64,000 nt of DNA from Flagellimonas oceani (GTDB lineage Bacteria > Bacteroidota > Bacteroidia > Flavobacteriales > Flavobacteriaceae): contig NZ_CP049616.1 in NCBI RefSeq assembly GCF_011068285.1, forward strand, positions 4,298,001-4,362,000, read 5' to 3'. Below, piece by piece: positions 27,609 through 36,412 of the stretch. The notes under the pieces are model-generated. The model was not told where the DNA came from. It saw only the letters and a program-made list of their open reading frames with translations, and ran no database searches. Position 1 is the stretch's first letter. Each line of letters begins with the position of its first letter. A program made the translations under genes and the position numbers.

Positions 27609-27785
27609 ATGAAGAAAGTGTTTTTGGCCTTGATGGCCGTTGTTTTGAATATGTTTATGTTCTCATGTTCCACTACCGATACGGCTGAGATTGAGAGCGA
27701 ATACGACATGGTCGCTACCGAAGGAGACGACCAAGACCCGACGCCACCACCACCTCCGCCACCACCCGGAGGAGGCGATCAGTAA
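27609..27785 (+). CDS. Small polyproline lipoprotein
   Basis: A 58-residue protein with a lipoprotein signal peptide ending at FMFSC (Cys20), a short acidic mature part (EIESEYDMVATEGDDQDP) and a C-terminal run of eight prolines followed by GGGDQ. The ATG follows AAAATTTCATAAAA. It has its own terminator and sits directly upstream of a TPR-type sensor kinase. An exposed proline-rich tail on a lipoprotein suggests a structural or signalling peptide; the role is unknown. Confidence 0.7.
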   Translation: MKKVFLALMAVVLNMFMFSCSTTDTAEIESEYDMVATEGDDQDPTPPPPPPPPGGGDQ

Positions 27786-27804
27786 GAATAATTTTACTAA
27801 TTTG

Positions 27805-27837
27805 AGCCATGTCTGGAAATCAGGCATGGCTTTTTTT
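27805..27837 (+). terminator. Terminator after the polyproline lipoprotein
   Basis: AGCCATG and CATGGCT arms (27805-27811 and 27825-27831), extended inward by CTG/CAG around GAAAT, followed by seven T. It makes the small gene monocistronic. Confidence 0.8.
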
Positions 27838-27857
27838 AATAAACTAACCTCTTATAC

Positions 27858-29801
27858 TTGGAACGGTATATATTGCTGATCATAGCGACGATTTTTGTTT
27901 CTTGTGGCCCACCCAATAAGAACGGAGCCAATGATTTATCTGATGCTTACGACAGTATTCATAGGTACTATAACCTTGCCTTACAAAAGGATATTCCACT
28001 GCATCAAAAAAAGGAGAGCATAAATAGGGCTCTTTATTTGGCAAGGAATCTAAAGGAGGATTCTATTTATGGAATGTTGATGTATCAAAAGAGTTCCTTG
28101 TTATTTCAGGCAGGGTCTTACGATAGTCTAGTGTTGCATCATGACAGCTTCATTACAGTGCAATCCCGATTTGGTAGGCCTAGATTATCGGGATCCCATT
28201 ACTACCTGATGGGGTACTATTATGACCAGGTTCAATCTGATTATCGTAAGGCATTTGAAAATTACAGTGCTGCCAAAAGCCAATTCGAGTTGGCAAAGGA
28301 CAGCAGCTGGACAGGTAAGTGCCTATTGTTTATGGGGGTAATCCAGAAGAACCAAAATGATTTTTTTGGGAGCAAGGAAACCGTGACCGAGGCTCTTCAA
28401 TTTTTTAAAGAATCTCGTGACAGTACTGACATTGTCCAATGTTACGGGCTCTTGGCCACCAATCACAGGAAGTTATTGAACTTTGAGGATGCAGTATCTT
28501 ACTATACCAAGGCGATTAACAGTAGTAGCTCCATGTATGATAAGATAGCATTTGAGAATAATCTAGCTGCCGCTTATATTGATGATGGAAGATATGAAGA
28601 GGCAATAGTTCTTCTAAATAGAATCAAGGGTCATCTAGGATTGGATTCATCAGCAGTGGTTTATGCAAGGATATTGGATAATTTGTCCTATGCCCAATGG
28701 CTCCTAGAAAAAAAGGATGTTGAGGCTTCATTTTTGAAAGCCCTTCAAATCAGAAAGGAAAAAAAGGATTGGCGTGGGCAATTGGCTAGCTATACCCATC
28801 TGGGTGAATTTCACATGGAAGATAGGTCCGACATGTCCAAAGCTTATTTTGATTCGGTCATTCAGGTGTCCCAAAAAATCAAAGTACCAAGGGCGGAGAC
28901 CGATGCATTGAAGTTCCTAATGCAGCTAAACCCTGAAAATGTAAAACTCCGAGACCGATATATATTATTGAGCGATAGTCTGGATACTAAAGAAACTATG
29001 GTCAAGACCCAATTCGCCAAATACAAATATGATGATAGACTAAAACAGGAATCCATATTACGCTTGGAAAAGGAAAAGGCGGAACAAGCGTTGTTGGTTA
29101 CAAAGCAACGAAACCAAAAAACCATATCCTATCTAGGTTCCATGGTATTGCTATTGGGATTAGGTTTTGCCATCTATTTTTTTAGACAACGTACCAGACG
29201 TTTAAAGGAACAGAATGAGTGGACACGGTTGGAGGCGACACTGGAGACGGAAGCAGAGATGTCACGAAGGTTACATGACGATTTTGGTGCAGGGCTCAAC
29301 CAAACCATGTTAATGCTAAATACAGATGTGGATAAGACAGCTGTCTTGGATAAATTGGATGGGCTTTACCATCAAAGCCGAAACTTTTCAAGGGAGGTAA
29401 ATGAAGTGGCCACTGGAGAATTATTTAAAGAAGCGTTTTTGGAAATGCTCCGTTTTAGGACCCCGAGTGAAGCGAACCTATTCATGACAGGTATCAAGGA
29501 GGTCCCATGGAATGAAATGGCCCCTTTGTCACAAAAAGTGCTCTTCAAGATAGTACAGGAACTGATGATAAATATGGGCAGGCATAGTGAAGCCAGCATG
29601 GTCACCATTGTTTTTAAATCCACAGGAAAATCAGTAGTAATCAATTACTCGGATAATGGGGTGGGGGCATCTCCAAAGGAACTCAATGCCAAAAATGGAC
29701 TTCGGAATACGGAAAAGCGTATTCAGGCCATTGGAGGAAGCATTACTTTTGATTCCTATAAGGGTCAGGGCTTTAAGGCTCAGATCATGATTCCATTATA
29801 A
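27858..29801 (+). CDS. TPR-containing sensor histidine kinase (HisKA_3/NarX-like)
   Basis: A 647-residue kinase. Signal peptide with lipobox-like VSCG near residue 16, TPR repeats (about 110-340), coiled coil, one membrane segment at 424-442, then the HisKA_3 dimerisation part with phospho-acceptor His473 in RRLHDDFG and an HATPase domain: N-box ELMINMGRH at 568-576, DNGVG at 599-603, GLRNTEKR at 614-621. The start is TTG 27858; no upstream ATG fits. It is operonic with the response regulator (14 bp). TPR sensors of this type are common in Bacteroidota; the stimulus is unknown. Confidence 0.92.
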   Translation: MERYILLIIATIFVSCGPPNKNGANDLSDAYDSIHRYYNLALQKDIPLHQKKESINRALYLARNLKEDSIYGMLMYQKSSLLFQAGSYDSLVLHHDSFITVQSRFGRPRLSGSHYYLMGYYYDQVQSDYRKAFENYSAAKSQFELAKDSSWTGKCLLFMGVIQKNQNDFFGSKETVTEALQFFKESRDSTDIVQCYGLLATNHRKLLNFEDAVSYYTKAINSSSSMYDKIAFENNLAAAYIDDGRYEEAIVLLNRIKGHLGLDSSAVVYARILDNLSYAQWLLEKKDVEASFLKALQIRKEKKDWRGQLASYTHLGEFHMEDRSDMSKAYFDSVIQVSQKIKVPRAETDALKFLMQLNPENVKLRDRYILLSDSLDTKETMVKTQFAKYKYDDRLKQESILRLEKEKAEQALLVTKQRNQKTISYLGSMVLLLGLGFAIYFFRQRTRRLKEQNEWTRLEATLETEAEMSRRLHDDFGAGLNQTMLMLNTDVDKTAVLDKLDGLYHQSRNFSREVNEVATGELFKEAFLEMLRFRTPSEANLFMTGIKEVPWNEMAPLSQKVLFKIVQELMINMGRHSEASMVTIVFKSTGKSVVINYSDNGVGASPKELNAKNGLRNTEKRIQAIGGSITFDSYKGQGFKAQIMIPL

Positions 29802-29815
29802 TTCAAAGCATCGCT

Positions 29816-30481
29816 ATGTTTAAAAAAGTATTGATAGCAGAGGATTTTCAGGATACCAATCAAGGGATATCGGAGATGTTGCGTGAGAAATTGCAAATTC
29901 CATTCATCCAGGACGAACTTTATTGTGATAAGGCCTTTAATCGCTTAAAACTTGCCTTGGGCCAAAATGAACCCTATGGATTACTGATTACAGACCTGTT
30001 TTTTAAAGGAGATCATGTGGAACGCAAACTCACCTCTGGATTGGAACTGATCAAAGCGGCCAGAGCGGTACAACCGGACATAAAGGTCATCGTGAACTCC
30101 ATGGAAGACAATCCGTCCAAGATCAATTCACTTTTTAAGGAAAAGAAAATCAATGCCTATGTCTGTAAGGGACGGCATGGTCTTACGGAATTGGTAAAGG
30201 CGGTCCAGGAAGTGTACCACAACCGAACCTATGTTTCTCCAGAAATTGATCTGAATGTTTCCAATAATGTATTTGAACTGGAAGAGTTCGACTTGATGAT
30301 CTTACAGTGTTTGGCTGAAGGGTTAACGAAAAAAGAGATTTCGGAAAAGTTCAAAAAGGAGCATATCACCCCCAACAGTGAAAGTACCATTGACAAGAGG
30401 GTCAGTAAAATGTTCGATGAATTCGGGGCCAAGAACACCAATCATTTGATTGCCAAAATGATTCGGGAGGAAAAAATCTGA
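29816..30481 (+). CDS. LuxR-type (NarL-like) response regulator
   Basis: A 221-residue regulator. The receiver has acidic pocket Glu9-Asp10, phosphorylation site Asp60 in LLITDLFF, Ser95 and Lys118, so it is phosphorylation-competent. The C-terminal domain (about 150-221) is a LuxR-type HTH with LAEGLTKKEISEKF. It is the partner of the kinase 14 bp upstream. Likely targets are nearby, such as the small lipoprotein or the protein encoded after the terminator, but no operator can be named. Confidence 0.93.
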   Translation: MFKKVLIAEDFQDTNQGISEMLREKLQIPFIQDELYCDKAFNRLKLALGQNEPYGLLITDLFFKGDHVERKLTSGLELIKAARAVQPDIKVIVNSMEDNPSKINSLFKEKKINAYVCKGRHGLTELVKAVQEVYHNRTYVSPEIDLNVSNNVFELEEFDLMILQCLAEGLTKKEISEKFKKEHITPNSESTIDKRVSKMFDEFGAKNTNHLIAKMIREEKI

Positions 30482-30510
30482 TTTATAGGTTGTAAGTGAA
30501 TTGTTGAGTT

Positions 30511-30541
30511 TCCCTTGTAGATATCTGTAAGGGATTTTTTT
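30511..30541 (+). terminator. Terminator after the response regulator
   Basis: Arms TCCCTT and AAGGGA around a palindromic AGATATCT core, followed by seven T. The sequence TCTGTAAGGGATTTTTTT is repeated in the terminator at 31462-31496, which suggests a duplicated terminator. Confidence 0.75.
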
Positions 30542-30577
30542 GCTTCAAGAATAAATTTGAAAAATAATAAAATCAGA

Positions 30578-31384
30578 ATGGAACATTCAATCACCATTGA
30601 CACAGTTAGCAAAGCTCAACTAAATTCTAACAGAACTTCGTTGATCCTTAGGTCAATCCGAAAATTCAAAATAACGGCCTTAATATCGATTCTTATTTGC
30701 ATAATAGCTCCACAACAACTAAAAGCCCAAAGTGACGGGGCAGCTATTGCAGGTGCCGTTGGCGCATTGGCGTTGGTTGGAGCTGGTGTAGCTGCAGTTG
30801 AACAAATGAAGGAGAGAGCAGAGCTCACTGCAACGCAATGGGTATTGTCCAACCATCCGGAAATGTCCAGTTTTTCGTTAAAGACAGTTGACTTTGATGG
30901 AAAAAAAGTAAAGGACATGTCATCCGCATCCGTAATCACTTTCAAGATTCAAGAATTTGAACCAGAAGACAATCCTGTTCTGAACGGTAAAAAATATGTA
31001 CTTCTTGGGTTCACCAGTCACGGATGGATTAATGAATATGGCATTGATTTTAATAAGGTTAAGTGGTTTATGATCAATAAATCAGAATGGACAAAAATGA
31101 TGGTGGCTTACGTAAGAGTGGCCTCTGGAGTAACCTCCGACTTGGAGAGTGACATTATGAATGGAAAGATTGTCAATAGAGGAGTCAGGGTTAAAGGAAA
31201 AAATATGATTCCATTTTATAAAATGGAAGGAGACATGTATGTGGTAACGGATTACTCCAACGAAATGAAGTTTGTTTATAATGAAAGGTCCCTAGGTATT
31301 TTCTTGAAAGATACCCGTGACCTTGTCCAAATAAAAAGAGGTAGCCTAATAGAGCTCCATGATTTCTTTTATGAGGAGAATTGA
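30578..31384 (+). CDS. Exported hypothetical protein
   Basis: A 268-residue protein from ATG 30578 (a TTG at 30557 is less likely). After a long basic N-terminal region there is a signal-peptide-like core (ITALISILICIIAPQQLKAQ, about 36-55), then a Gly/Ala-rich hydrophobic stretch GAVGALALVGAGVAAV and a mixed alpha/beta domain without recognised family. Flanked by two near-identical terminators, it forms its own transcription unit after the two-component genes. Confidence 0.65.
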   Translation: MEHSITIDTVSKAQLNSNRTSLILRSIRKFKITALISILICIIAPQQLKAQSDGAAIAGAVGALALVGAGVAAVEQMKERAELTATQWVLSNHPEMSSFSLKTVDFDGKKVKDMSSASVITFKIQEFEPEDNPVLNGKKYVLLGFTSHGWINEYGIDFNKVKWFMINKSEWTKMMVAYVRVASGVTSDLESDIMNGKIVNRGVRVKGKNMIPFYKMEGDMYVVTDYSNEMKFVYNERSLGIFLKDTRDLVQIKRGSLIELHDFFYEEN

Positions 31385-31461
31385 TATAATATCACACACT
31401 GACCACTGCAATAGATGTGTAGGATAGTTCAGCCTACTGCACGTGAATTGCACAACTTGAC

Positions 31462-31496
31462 AATCCCTTACGGAAATCTGTAAGGGATTTTTTTTT
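31462..31496 (+). terminator. Strong terminator after the exported protein
   Basis: Perfect 10-bp arms AATCCCTTAC and GTAAGGGATT around GGAAATCT, followed by a nine-base T-run. Half of it matches the terminator at 30511-30541. Confidence 0.85.
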
Positions 31497-31531
31497 AATA
31501 GGGGTAGGTTTGGTTAAAAATATGTCCAAAG

Positions 31532-32581
31532 ATGGAACTACAGAATCAACTCAAGGTCTTGGCCGAAAAGGTTATCAAACTCAAAGAGAAAATAGATACC
31601 GAGGAATCCACCAAGCACGCATTCGTACTACCATTTATAAACGTGTTGGGTTATGATACCTTCAATCCAACCGAGGTCGTACCAGAGTTTACCGCGGACT
31701 TGGGATTGAAAAAAGGTGAAAAGGTGGATTATGCGATTTTTCAGAACGGTGTTCCCATCATTATCATTGAGTGTAAAAACTGGAAAGAAAAGTTGAATGC
31801 CCATAATTCCCAATTGTTCCGGTATTTCCATACGACCAAAACCAGATTTGCCCTGCTGACCAATGGTATCGAGTATCAATTTTTTACCGATTTGGAATCA
31901 ACCAATAAAATGGACGAAAAACCTTTTTTGGAATTCGATATCACTCAGTTAAAGGAGAATGTAGTCAACGAGATTGCAAAATTCCATAAGACGAACTTTA
32001 ACGTCGATGAAATTGTGGACAATGCGAGCTCCCTGAAATATACCAAGGAAATAAAAAAACTTATTGGGGAAGAACTGCAAGCGCCAAGTTATGATTTTGT
32101 CAGGCTCTTCGCATCACGGATCTATACTGGCCGGCTTACTGAAAAGGTAATGGGGGAATTTACCGATTTGGTAAGCAAGGCCTTTACCCAAACCATTAGC
32201 GAGAAGGTGAACGATCGCTTGAATTCAGCGCTTCATAAGGAAGCGGAAAAACAACAGGAAGAGGACAAGGAGCCAGAAAAACTAAGCAAGGTCAAAACCA
32301 CCGAGGAAGAAATGGACGCATATCGTATTGTGGTGGCCATTTTGCGGAGAAAACTCTCGGTTGATCGTATCGTGCATAGGGATACCCAATCCTATTTTGG
32401 TATATTGTTGGACGATAACAACCGAAAACCCCTCTGTCGTTTACATCTCAATGGGGGCAATAAATACTTAGGGACCTTTGATCAGCACAAGGAGGAGACC
32501 CGACATCCGATTGAGACGGTGGACGATATTTACCAGTTCGAGGACCTATTGTTGAAAGCAGTTGATTACTATGAGGATTAG
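31532..32581 (+). CDS. Restriction-endonuclease-like protein (HSDR_N-type PD-(D/E)XK)
   Basis: A 349-residue solitary nuclease-like protein. The N-terminal part follows the type I R-subunit nuclease domain: VLPFINVLGYD, then Asp66 in KVDYAIF and Glu80-Cys-Lys82 in IIIIECKNW, a complete PD-(D/E)XK pattern. A coiled, charged linker (about 225-260) leads to a C-terminal domain with RLHLNGGNKYLGTFD, often found with such stand-alone proteins. No modification or helicase gene accompanies it, so it may act as a nuclease with a nucleic-acid sensor or regulator domain. Confidence 0.82.
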   Translation: MELQNQLKVLAEKVIKLKEKIDTEESTKHAFVLPFINVLGYDTFNPTEVVPEFTADLGLKKGEKVDYAIFQNGVPIIIIECKNWKEKLNAHNSQLFRYFHTTKTRFALLTNGIEYQFFTDLESTNKMDEKPFLEFDITQLKENVVNEIAKFHKTNFNVDEIVDNASSLKYTKEIKKLIGEELQAPSYDFVRLFASRIYTGRLTEKVMGEFTDLVSKAFTQTISEKVNDRLNSALHKEAEKQQEEDKEPEKLSKVKTTEEEMDAYRIVVAILRRKLSVDRIVHRDTQSYFGILLDDNNRKPLCRLHLNGGNKYLGTFDQHKEETRHPIETVDDIYQFEDLLLKAVDYYED

Positions 32582-32798
32582 AATTTTTTTGCTCCCGGTA
32601 CTTTTTATGTTGCTTTGTGCCTACGGTATGCCTTCCAATAATGATACCATGGTCTATGTATGCATGGGAAAGGGAAGCAAAAAATATCACTATCGTAAAG
32701 ACTGCAGGGGCCTTTCCAACTGTTCTACCAAGATATATGAGGTCACTTTGACCAAGGCCAAGGATTTGGGCCGTACGCTCTGTGGTTGGGAGGATTGA
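32571..32798 (+). CDS. Small exported cysteine-containing protein
   Basis: A 75-residue protein from ATG 32571, overlapping the nuclease-like gene by 11 bases, so the two are coupled. It has a signal peptide (MRIRIFLLPVLFMLLCAYG) and a mature part with a Cys/His set: YVCMGKGSKKYHYRKDCRGLSNC and a final LCGWED. The YHxxxCxGL pattern resembles short zinc- or disulfide-stabilised modules seen in DNA-uptake and phage proteins. Function unknown. Confidence 0.65.
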   Translation: MRIRIFLLPVLFMLLCAYGMPSNNDTMVYVCMGKGSKKYHYRKDCRGLSNCSTKIYEVTLTKAKDLGRTLCGWED

Positions 32799-33013
32799 TA
32801 ATTTCTGAGAATTATACCAAACTTTTTTATTGGAATAAATATCGTTTTTTGCGATAAATGAACTTGCTTGCCTAGTAAGGGCTTTTTCAATTGTGTTTTT
32901 CCAAATCCTTTTTGAGCCCACCAGCCTAATTATTGCTATGCTTACGGAAAACCGTAAGGAATTGGTCAGTATTGGAAGTAGGTTTGAGGTAGTAACCTTT
33001 AAAACCAATAGAA

Positions 33014-33199
33014 ATGGCCTTTCCTAAATTTGAAATCAAAAGAAGCAAAAATGACCAATATTTTTTCAACCTACGATCAAAAGGAAATGGAGAAGTAATA
33101 GCCACAAGTGAAATGTACAGTTCTAAACAGGCCTGCTTAAACGGTATTACAGCTGTAAAAAGGGATGCTCCAGATGCTGGGATAGAAGATTTGACATAA
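33014..33199 (+). CDS. DUF1508 (YegP-like) protein
   Basis: A 61-residue single-repeat DUF1508 protein: FEIKRSKNDQYFFNLRSKGNGEVIATSEMYSSK, then ACLNGITAVKRDAPDA. Members are small beta-alpha proteins of unknown role; longer ones have two repeats. It opens a tight run of genes, 12 bp before the next, which continues to 36293. Confidence 0.88.
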   Translation: MAFPKFEIKRSKNDQYFFNLRSKGNGEVIATSEMYSSKQACLNGITAVKRDAPDAGIEDLT

Positions 33200-33211
33200 T
33201 AGAGTTGAATC

Positions 33212-33517
33212 ATGGGCTATCGCAGAGGATATCATAAAAAGGATGGGACCTATGTACAAGGACATTTCGTTAGCAATCGGTCTAAGAACAGTGATCGAAA
33301 GAAGAGTAAAAGTGGTTGTGGAGTTTTAATATTGATTCTAGCGATACTCATTGCTAGTATTAGTATATCATGTACCAATGAAAGTAATACGCCCTGTGTT
33401 AAAAAGAACTGTTTCGACTTTTCTTCTAGAGCAGAAGCACAATCAACATTTGAAACCAATAGAAGCTGCTATGCCAATTTGGATAGGGACAAAGATGGCA
33501 TTGCTTGTGAAAATTAA
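33212..33517 (+). CDS. Membrane protein with C-terminal excalibur domain
   Basis: A 101-residue protein. A basic N-terminus (YRRGYHKKDGTYVQGHF) is followed by one membrane segment (GVLILILAILIASISISC, about 37-54) and an excalibur calcium-binding motif DRDKDGIACEN at the C-terminus, with paired cysteines. The YHKKDGTYV start is often seen in Bacteroidota phage-like proteins. The domain would lie outside the inner membrane. It is 13 bp before the TerB-like gene. Confidence 0.8.
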   Translation: MGYRRGYHKKDGTYVQGHFVSNRSKNSDRKKSKSGCGVLILILAILIASISISCTNESNTPCVKKNCFDFSSRAEAQSTFETNRSCYANLDRDKDGIACEN

Positions 33518-33530
33518 ATAATCATCAAAC

Positions 33531-33935
33531 ATGGAAAAAATGAATGTTTCATTGGAATTGCAGAGTCATTTTTTGAGGCTTTACCAGATGGCGTTTTCCG
33601 ATGATAATTTTGATGTCCTTGAATTGCAAATGCTATACCGATTTGCAGAGGAACGGGGCGTAAACCAAGAACAATTAAACGAAGTGTTGTTGAATCCCTC
33701 ACAAGATTCAAGGATACCGGAAGAATTGGAGGATAAAATTGAATATCTCTATGATTTGGCATTAATGATTTGGGCTGATGGTATAGCAACCGAAGATGAG
33801 ATTAATACACTCAAGAAGTATTGCCTAAAGTTCGGTTTTTTGGAGGAAAATATTGAAGACATCTGCGAGTTCCTATTAGAAAATGCCAAACAAAGGATAT
33901 CTAAAAAACAATTGATGAATCTTATGAACGATTGA
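33531..33935 (+). CDS. TerB-like helical protein
   Basis: A 134-residue all-helical acidic protein resembling the TerB (tellurite resistance) fold: FLRLYQMAFSDDNFDVLELQML and LYDLALMIWADGIATEDEINTL carry the repeated D/E-containing loops that bind metal in TerB. It lacks a signal peptide. The next gene starts one base after its stop. TerB domains occur in membrane-linked stress and anti-phage systems. Here it is the first clearly cytosolic part of the operon at 33.0-36.3 kb. Confidence 0.75.
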   Translation: MEKMNVSLELQSHFLRLYQMAFSDDNFDVLELQMLYRFAEERGVNQEQLNEVLLNPSQDSRIPEELEDKIEYLYDLALMIWADGIATEDEINTLKKYCLKFGFLEENIEDICEFLLENAKQRISKKQLMNLMND

Positions 33936-33936
33936 T

Positions 33937-35202
33937 ATGAGTGCATTAAAAAAAATATTCTCCATCAAAAAGAAACCGGAGTCAGCTGTTGAACCGTCCA
34001 AAGAGGATGATGTCAAAAAGATAAAGCTCACCTTTTTTGAAAGCGGGTATGGCTCATCCAAACAAGCAGAGGGGAACCATATGGTATTTAAAGCTTGCTT
34101 ACAGGATGTTTATATGGACTATAAAGGTAAATGTAGGGAAGATGAGAGACTGCAGAATTCTCTTAAGGAGCCCTATATTCAAGAAAGGAGCAAATATGAA
34201 ATAGAATTAAAAAAGCGAAGGACAGTAAAAGCGATTTTGGATGAGTCCATTGCAACTTTGGAAAAGAAAATCCAATTGTTTAAATCTGAAATAGTTGATG
34301 TAAGGCACAATCCCGAAAAATATGTGGAGGACGTGGACAAGAAACCCAAGGCACAGTTTTATTTGGGGTTGATTGTTTTGATTCCTATTACTTTTTATCT
34401 TCTGGTATTTTATATATCAGCTTCTTACTCCGCATTTTTCAAAACTTTTGATCCAAATGCAACGGTAACCGCTGCTATATTTGATGCCAATGCATTATCA
34501 AAAGCAATAGAAGATGGCTGGTTGGAAGGCGTATTTGTAGCAACCATACCCTTCGCCTTTATGGGGCTGGGCTATTTGATACATATGTTTCAAAAACATA
34601 AGAATTGGTTGTCCTTTGTAAAAATAGGGACCTTATTTGTTGTCACTTTTATTTTTGACGCTATCCTAGCATATCAAATCGAGAAGAAAATATATGATTT
34701 TGATAAGACACCAATATCACCTCCATTTGATGTTGGAATAGCTTTGACCTCCCCAGAATTTTGGGGAATCATCTTTGCTGGATTTGTCGTTTATATCATT
34801 TGGGGGCTGGTGTTCGATTTTATCATGAAAGAGTACGAGAATTTTGATAGGATAAAATCCTTTATTAGGGCTAGACGAGAAGATATCGAAAATGCCCATC
34901 TCGAAATCAACAAATTAATTGGTAAAATCAATCCCATCAAAGAAGAGATTTCTGGTATAGAAGGCAAAATAAACGACCTGCAAAGAACTATAGATGGGTT
35001 CATTTTTTCCAATAAGCACTACCTCACTTACCACGCGGAGTATGTTAAAGGTTGGTTTTTGGCCATAGCTGATAATTTTGATTCGTTAAAAAGAAGGGAT
35101 GAATTATTGGCTAAATGCAAAGAGGAAGAGCGAAAACATTTGGAAGAACATGAAATAGCCGATGAAAGCTACGAAGGTAGGTTATATAAACTCATAAACT
35201 GA
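33937..35202 (+). CDS. Coiled-coil membrane protein with four membrane segments
   Basis: A 421-residue protein of unknown family. A cytosolic N-terminal part contains a coiled coil (about 85-122); four membrane segments follow at about 142-165, 198-217, 228-247 and 275-297; a second long coiled coil (about 302-352) and a helical charged C-terminus complete it. The symmetric layout suggests a mechanosensing or scaffold role, which is inference. It begins one base after the TerB-like gene and ends four bases before the vWA-like lipoprotein. Confidence 0.75.
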   Translation: MSALKKIFSIKKKPESAVEPSKEDDVKKIKLTFFESGYGSSKQAEGNHMVFKACLQDVYMDYKGKCREDERLQNSLKEPYIQERSKYEIELKKRRTVKAILDESIATLEKKIQLFKSEIVDVRHNPEKYVEDVDKKPKAQFYLGLIVLIPITFYLLVFYISASYSAFFKTFDPNATVTAAIFDANALSKAIEDGWLEGVFVATIPFAFMGLGYLIHMFQKHKNWLSFVKIGTLFVVTFIFDAILAYQIEKKIYDFDKTPISPPFDVGIALTSPEFWGIIFAGFVVYIIWGLVFDFIMKEYENFDRIKSFIRARREDIENAHLEINKLIGKINPIKEEISGIEGKINDLQRTIDGFIFSNKHYLTYHAEYVKGWFLAIADNFDSLKRRDELLAKCKEEERKHLEEHEIADESYEGRLYKLIN

Positions 35203-35206
35203 TTAC

Positions 35207-36121
35207 ATGAAGACAAAGATTCTAATAATGCTTATAACTTTCTGCTCACTACAGTCTTGTAGAAAGGATGCAAAAATAGAAACAGCTGAAAAAGAAGAAC
35301 AAACCAATATCGAGCTAAAAAAAACTTCTCCTAACAATAATCTGAACATCAGTATTTTGCTAGATCTTTCAGATCGAATAAACCCCGAAAAGTACCCTTC
35401 GCCAGCTATGCAATATTATCAAAGGGACATTGGCTATCTGATGTCGGTTGCCAAGACTTTGGAGACACACATTTTATCCAAAAGGATTAATCAGATAGAT
35501 GACAAGATTCAGGTTTTTATTGATCCCGAACCATTTGACCCAAACTTGAATAAGAAGATTGGGGAACTAAAGTATCATTTTACAAAGGATACTGCTATCA
35601 AAGACTCCATTTTTATGGTATCTGAAAAATATGGTCTCATTTCAGATTTTATTTATAAGGCAGCCATTGATGACAATCATTATGTAGGTTCTGATATATG
35701 GGGCTTTTTTAAGAACAAGGTCGATGACTATTGTATTGATGAGGGGTATCGTAATATACTTGTGATTTTATCTGATGGTTATATGTATCATAAGGATGCC
35801 AAGATGGAACAGGAAAACCGAACGAGTTATTTAATTCCGCAATGGATTGAGAAAAATAGATTAAACAATGAAAAATGGCAACAACGAATGGAAGAAAAAA
35901 ACTTTGGATTCATGGTGGCCAATACAAACCTTTCTAATCTTGAAGTACTTGTGTTAGGTATCAACCCAAATAAGGGTAATCCTTATGAAGAAGATGTAAT
36001 AAGAAGATATTGGAGCCAATGGTTTGACGAAATGAAGGTGGCAAAACACGAGCTAAAGCAGGCGGACCTACCGACACATATGGATAAGATTATTCGAGAT
36101 TTTATTCTAAAAAAGGAGTAA
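35207..36121 (+). CDS. Lipoprotein with a von Willebrand factor A-like domain
   Basis: A 304-residue protein with lipobox LQSC (Cys18). The domain begins with NISILLDLSDR (Asp53, Ser55), a MIDAS-like DxSxx strand, and later has NILVILSDGYMYH, the usual fourth strand of vWA domains with SDG. No closer family is recognised. It would sit in the periplasm or on the outer membrane and bind partners through a metal. It is tightly coupled to the membrane coiled-coil gene (4 bp) and to the DUF4236 gene (1 bp). Confidence 0.7.
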   Translation: MKTKILIMLITFCSLQSCRKDAKIETAEKEEQTNIELKKTSPNNNLNISILLDLSDRINPEKYPSPAMQYYQRDIGYLMSVAKTLETHILSKRINQIDDKIQVFIDPEPFDPNLNKKIGELKYHFTKDTAIKDSIFMVSEKYGLISDFIYKAAIDDNHYVGSDIWGFFKNKVDDYCIDEGYRNILVILSDGYMYHKDAKMEQENRTSYLIPQWIEKNRLNNEKWQQRMEEKNFGFMVANTNLSNLEVLVLGINPNKGNPYEEDVIRRYWSQWFDEMKVAKHELKQADLPTHMDKIIRDFILKKE

Positions 36122-36122
36122 A

Positions 36123-36293
36123 ATGGCCTTCAGATTTAACAAACGGGTTTCACTTGGTAAAGGCATGGGCTTGAATATTAGTAGGTCAGGAATTACACAG
36201 AATTATAAAAGAAAGTTCAGAAGTGTCAGTAGTAAAGGATACTCTGTTCGCACAGGAATACCTGGTTTAACTAATCGCAAGGCATTTTCCTAA
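36123..36293 (+). CDS. DUF4236 small protein
   Basis: A 56-residue protein, MAFRFNKRVSLGKGMGLNIS, then SGITQNYK and GYSVRTGIPGLTNR. This is the DUF4236 pattern (RFRKRxxxGKGxxLNxSxSG...GIPG), normally an N-terminal domain of short basic proteins of unknown role. It starts one base after the lipoprotein stop and closes the operon. Confidence 0.82.
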   Translation: MAFRFNKRVSLGKGMGLNISRSGITQNYKRKFRSVSSKGYSVRTGIPGLTNRKAFS

Positions 36294-36412
36294 GGACAGG
36301 AATAGTGGATGTTTGGTTATGCTCCTATTTTTATTGCTCGTTGGATATGAATTTCCTGTTCATCCTTGATGAAATTGCCATTTAGGGAGCAGCATTTGTA
36401 AAATTTATTACT

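Noticed and set aside
32448..33008. 186-codon minus-strand frame opposite the nuclease-like and Cys-rich genes
   Set aside because: No domain, covers two coupled plus-strand genes and a gap.
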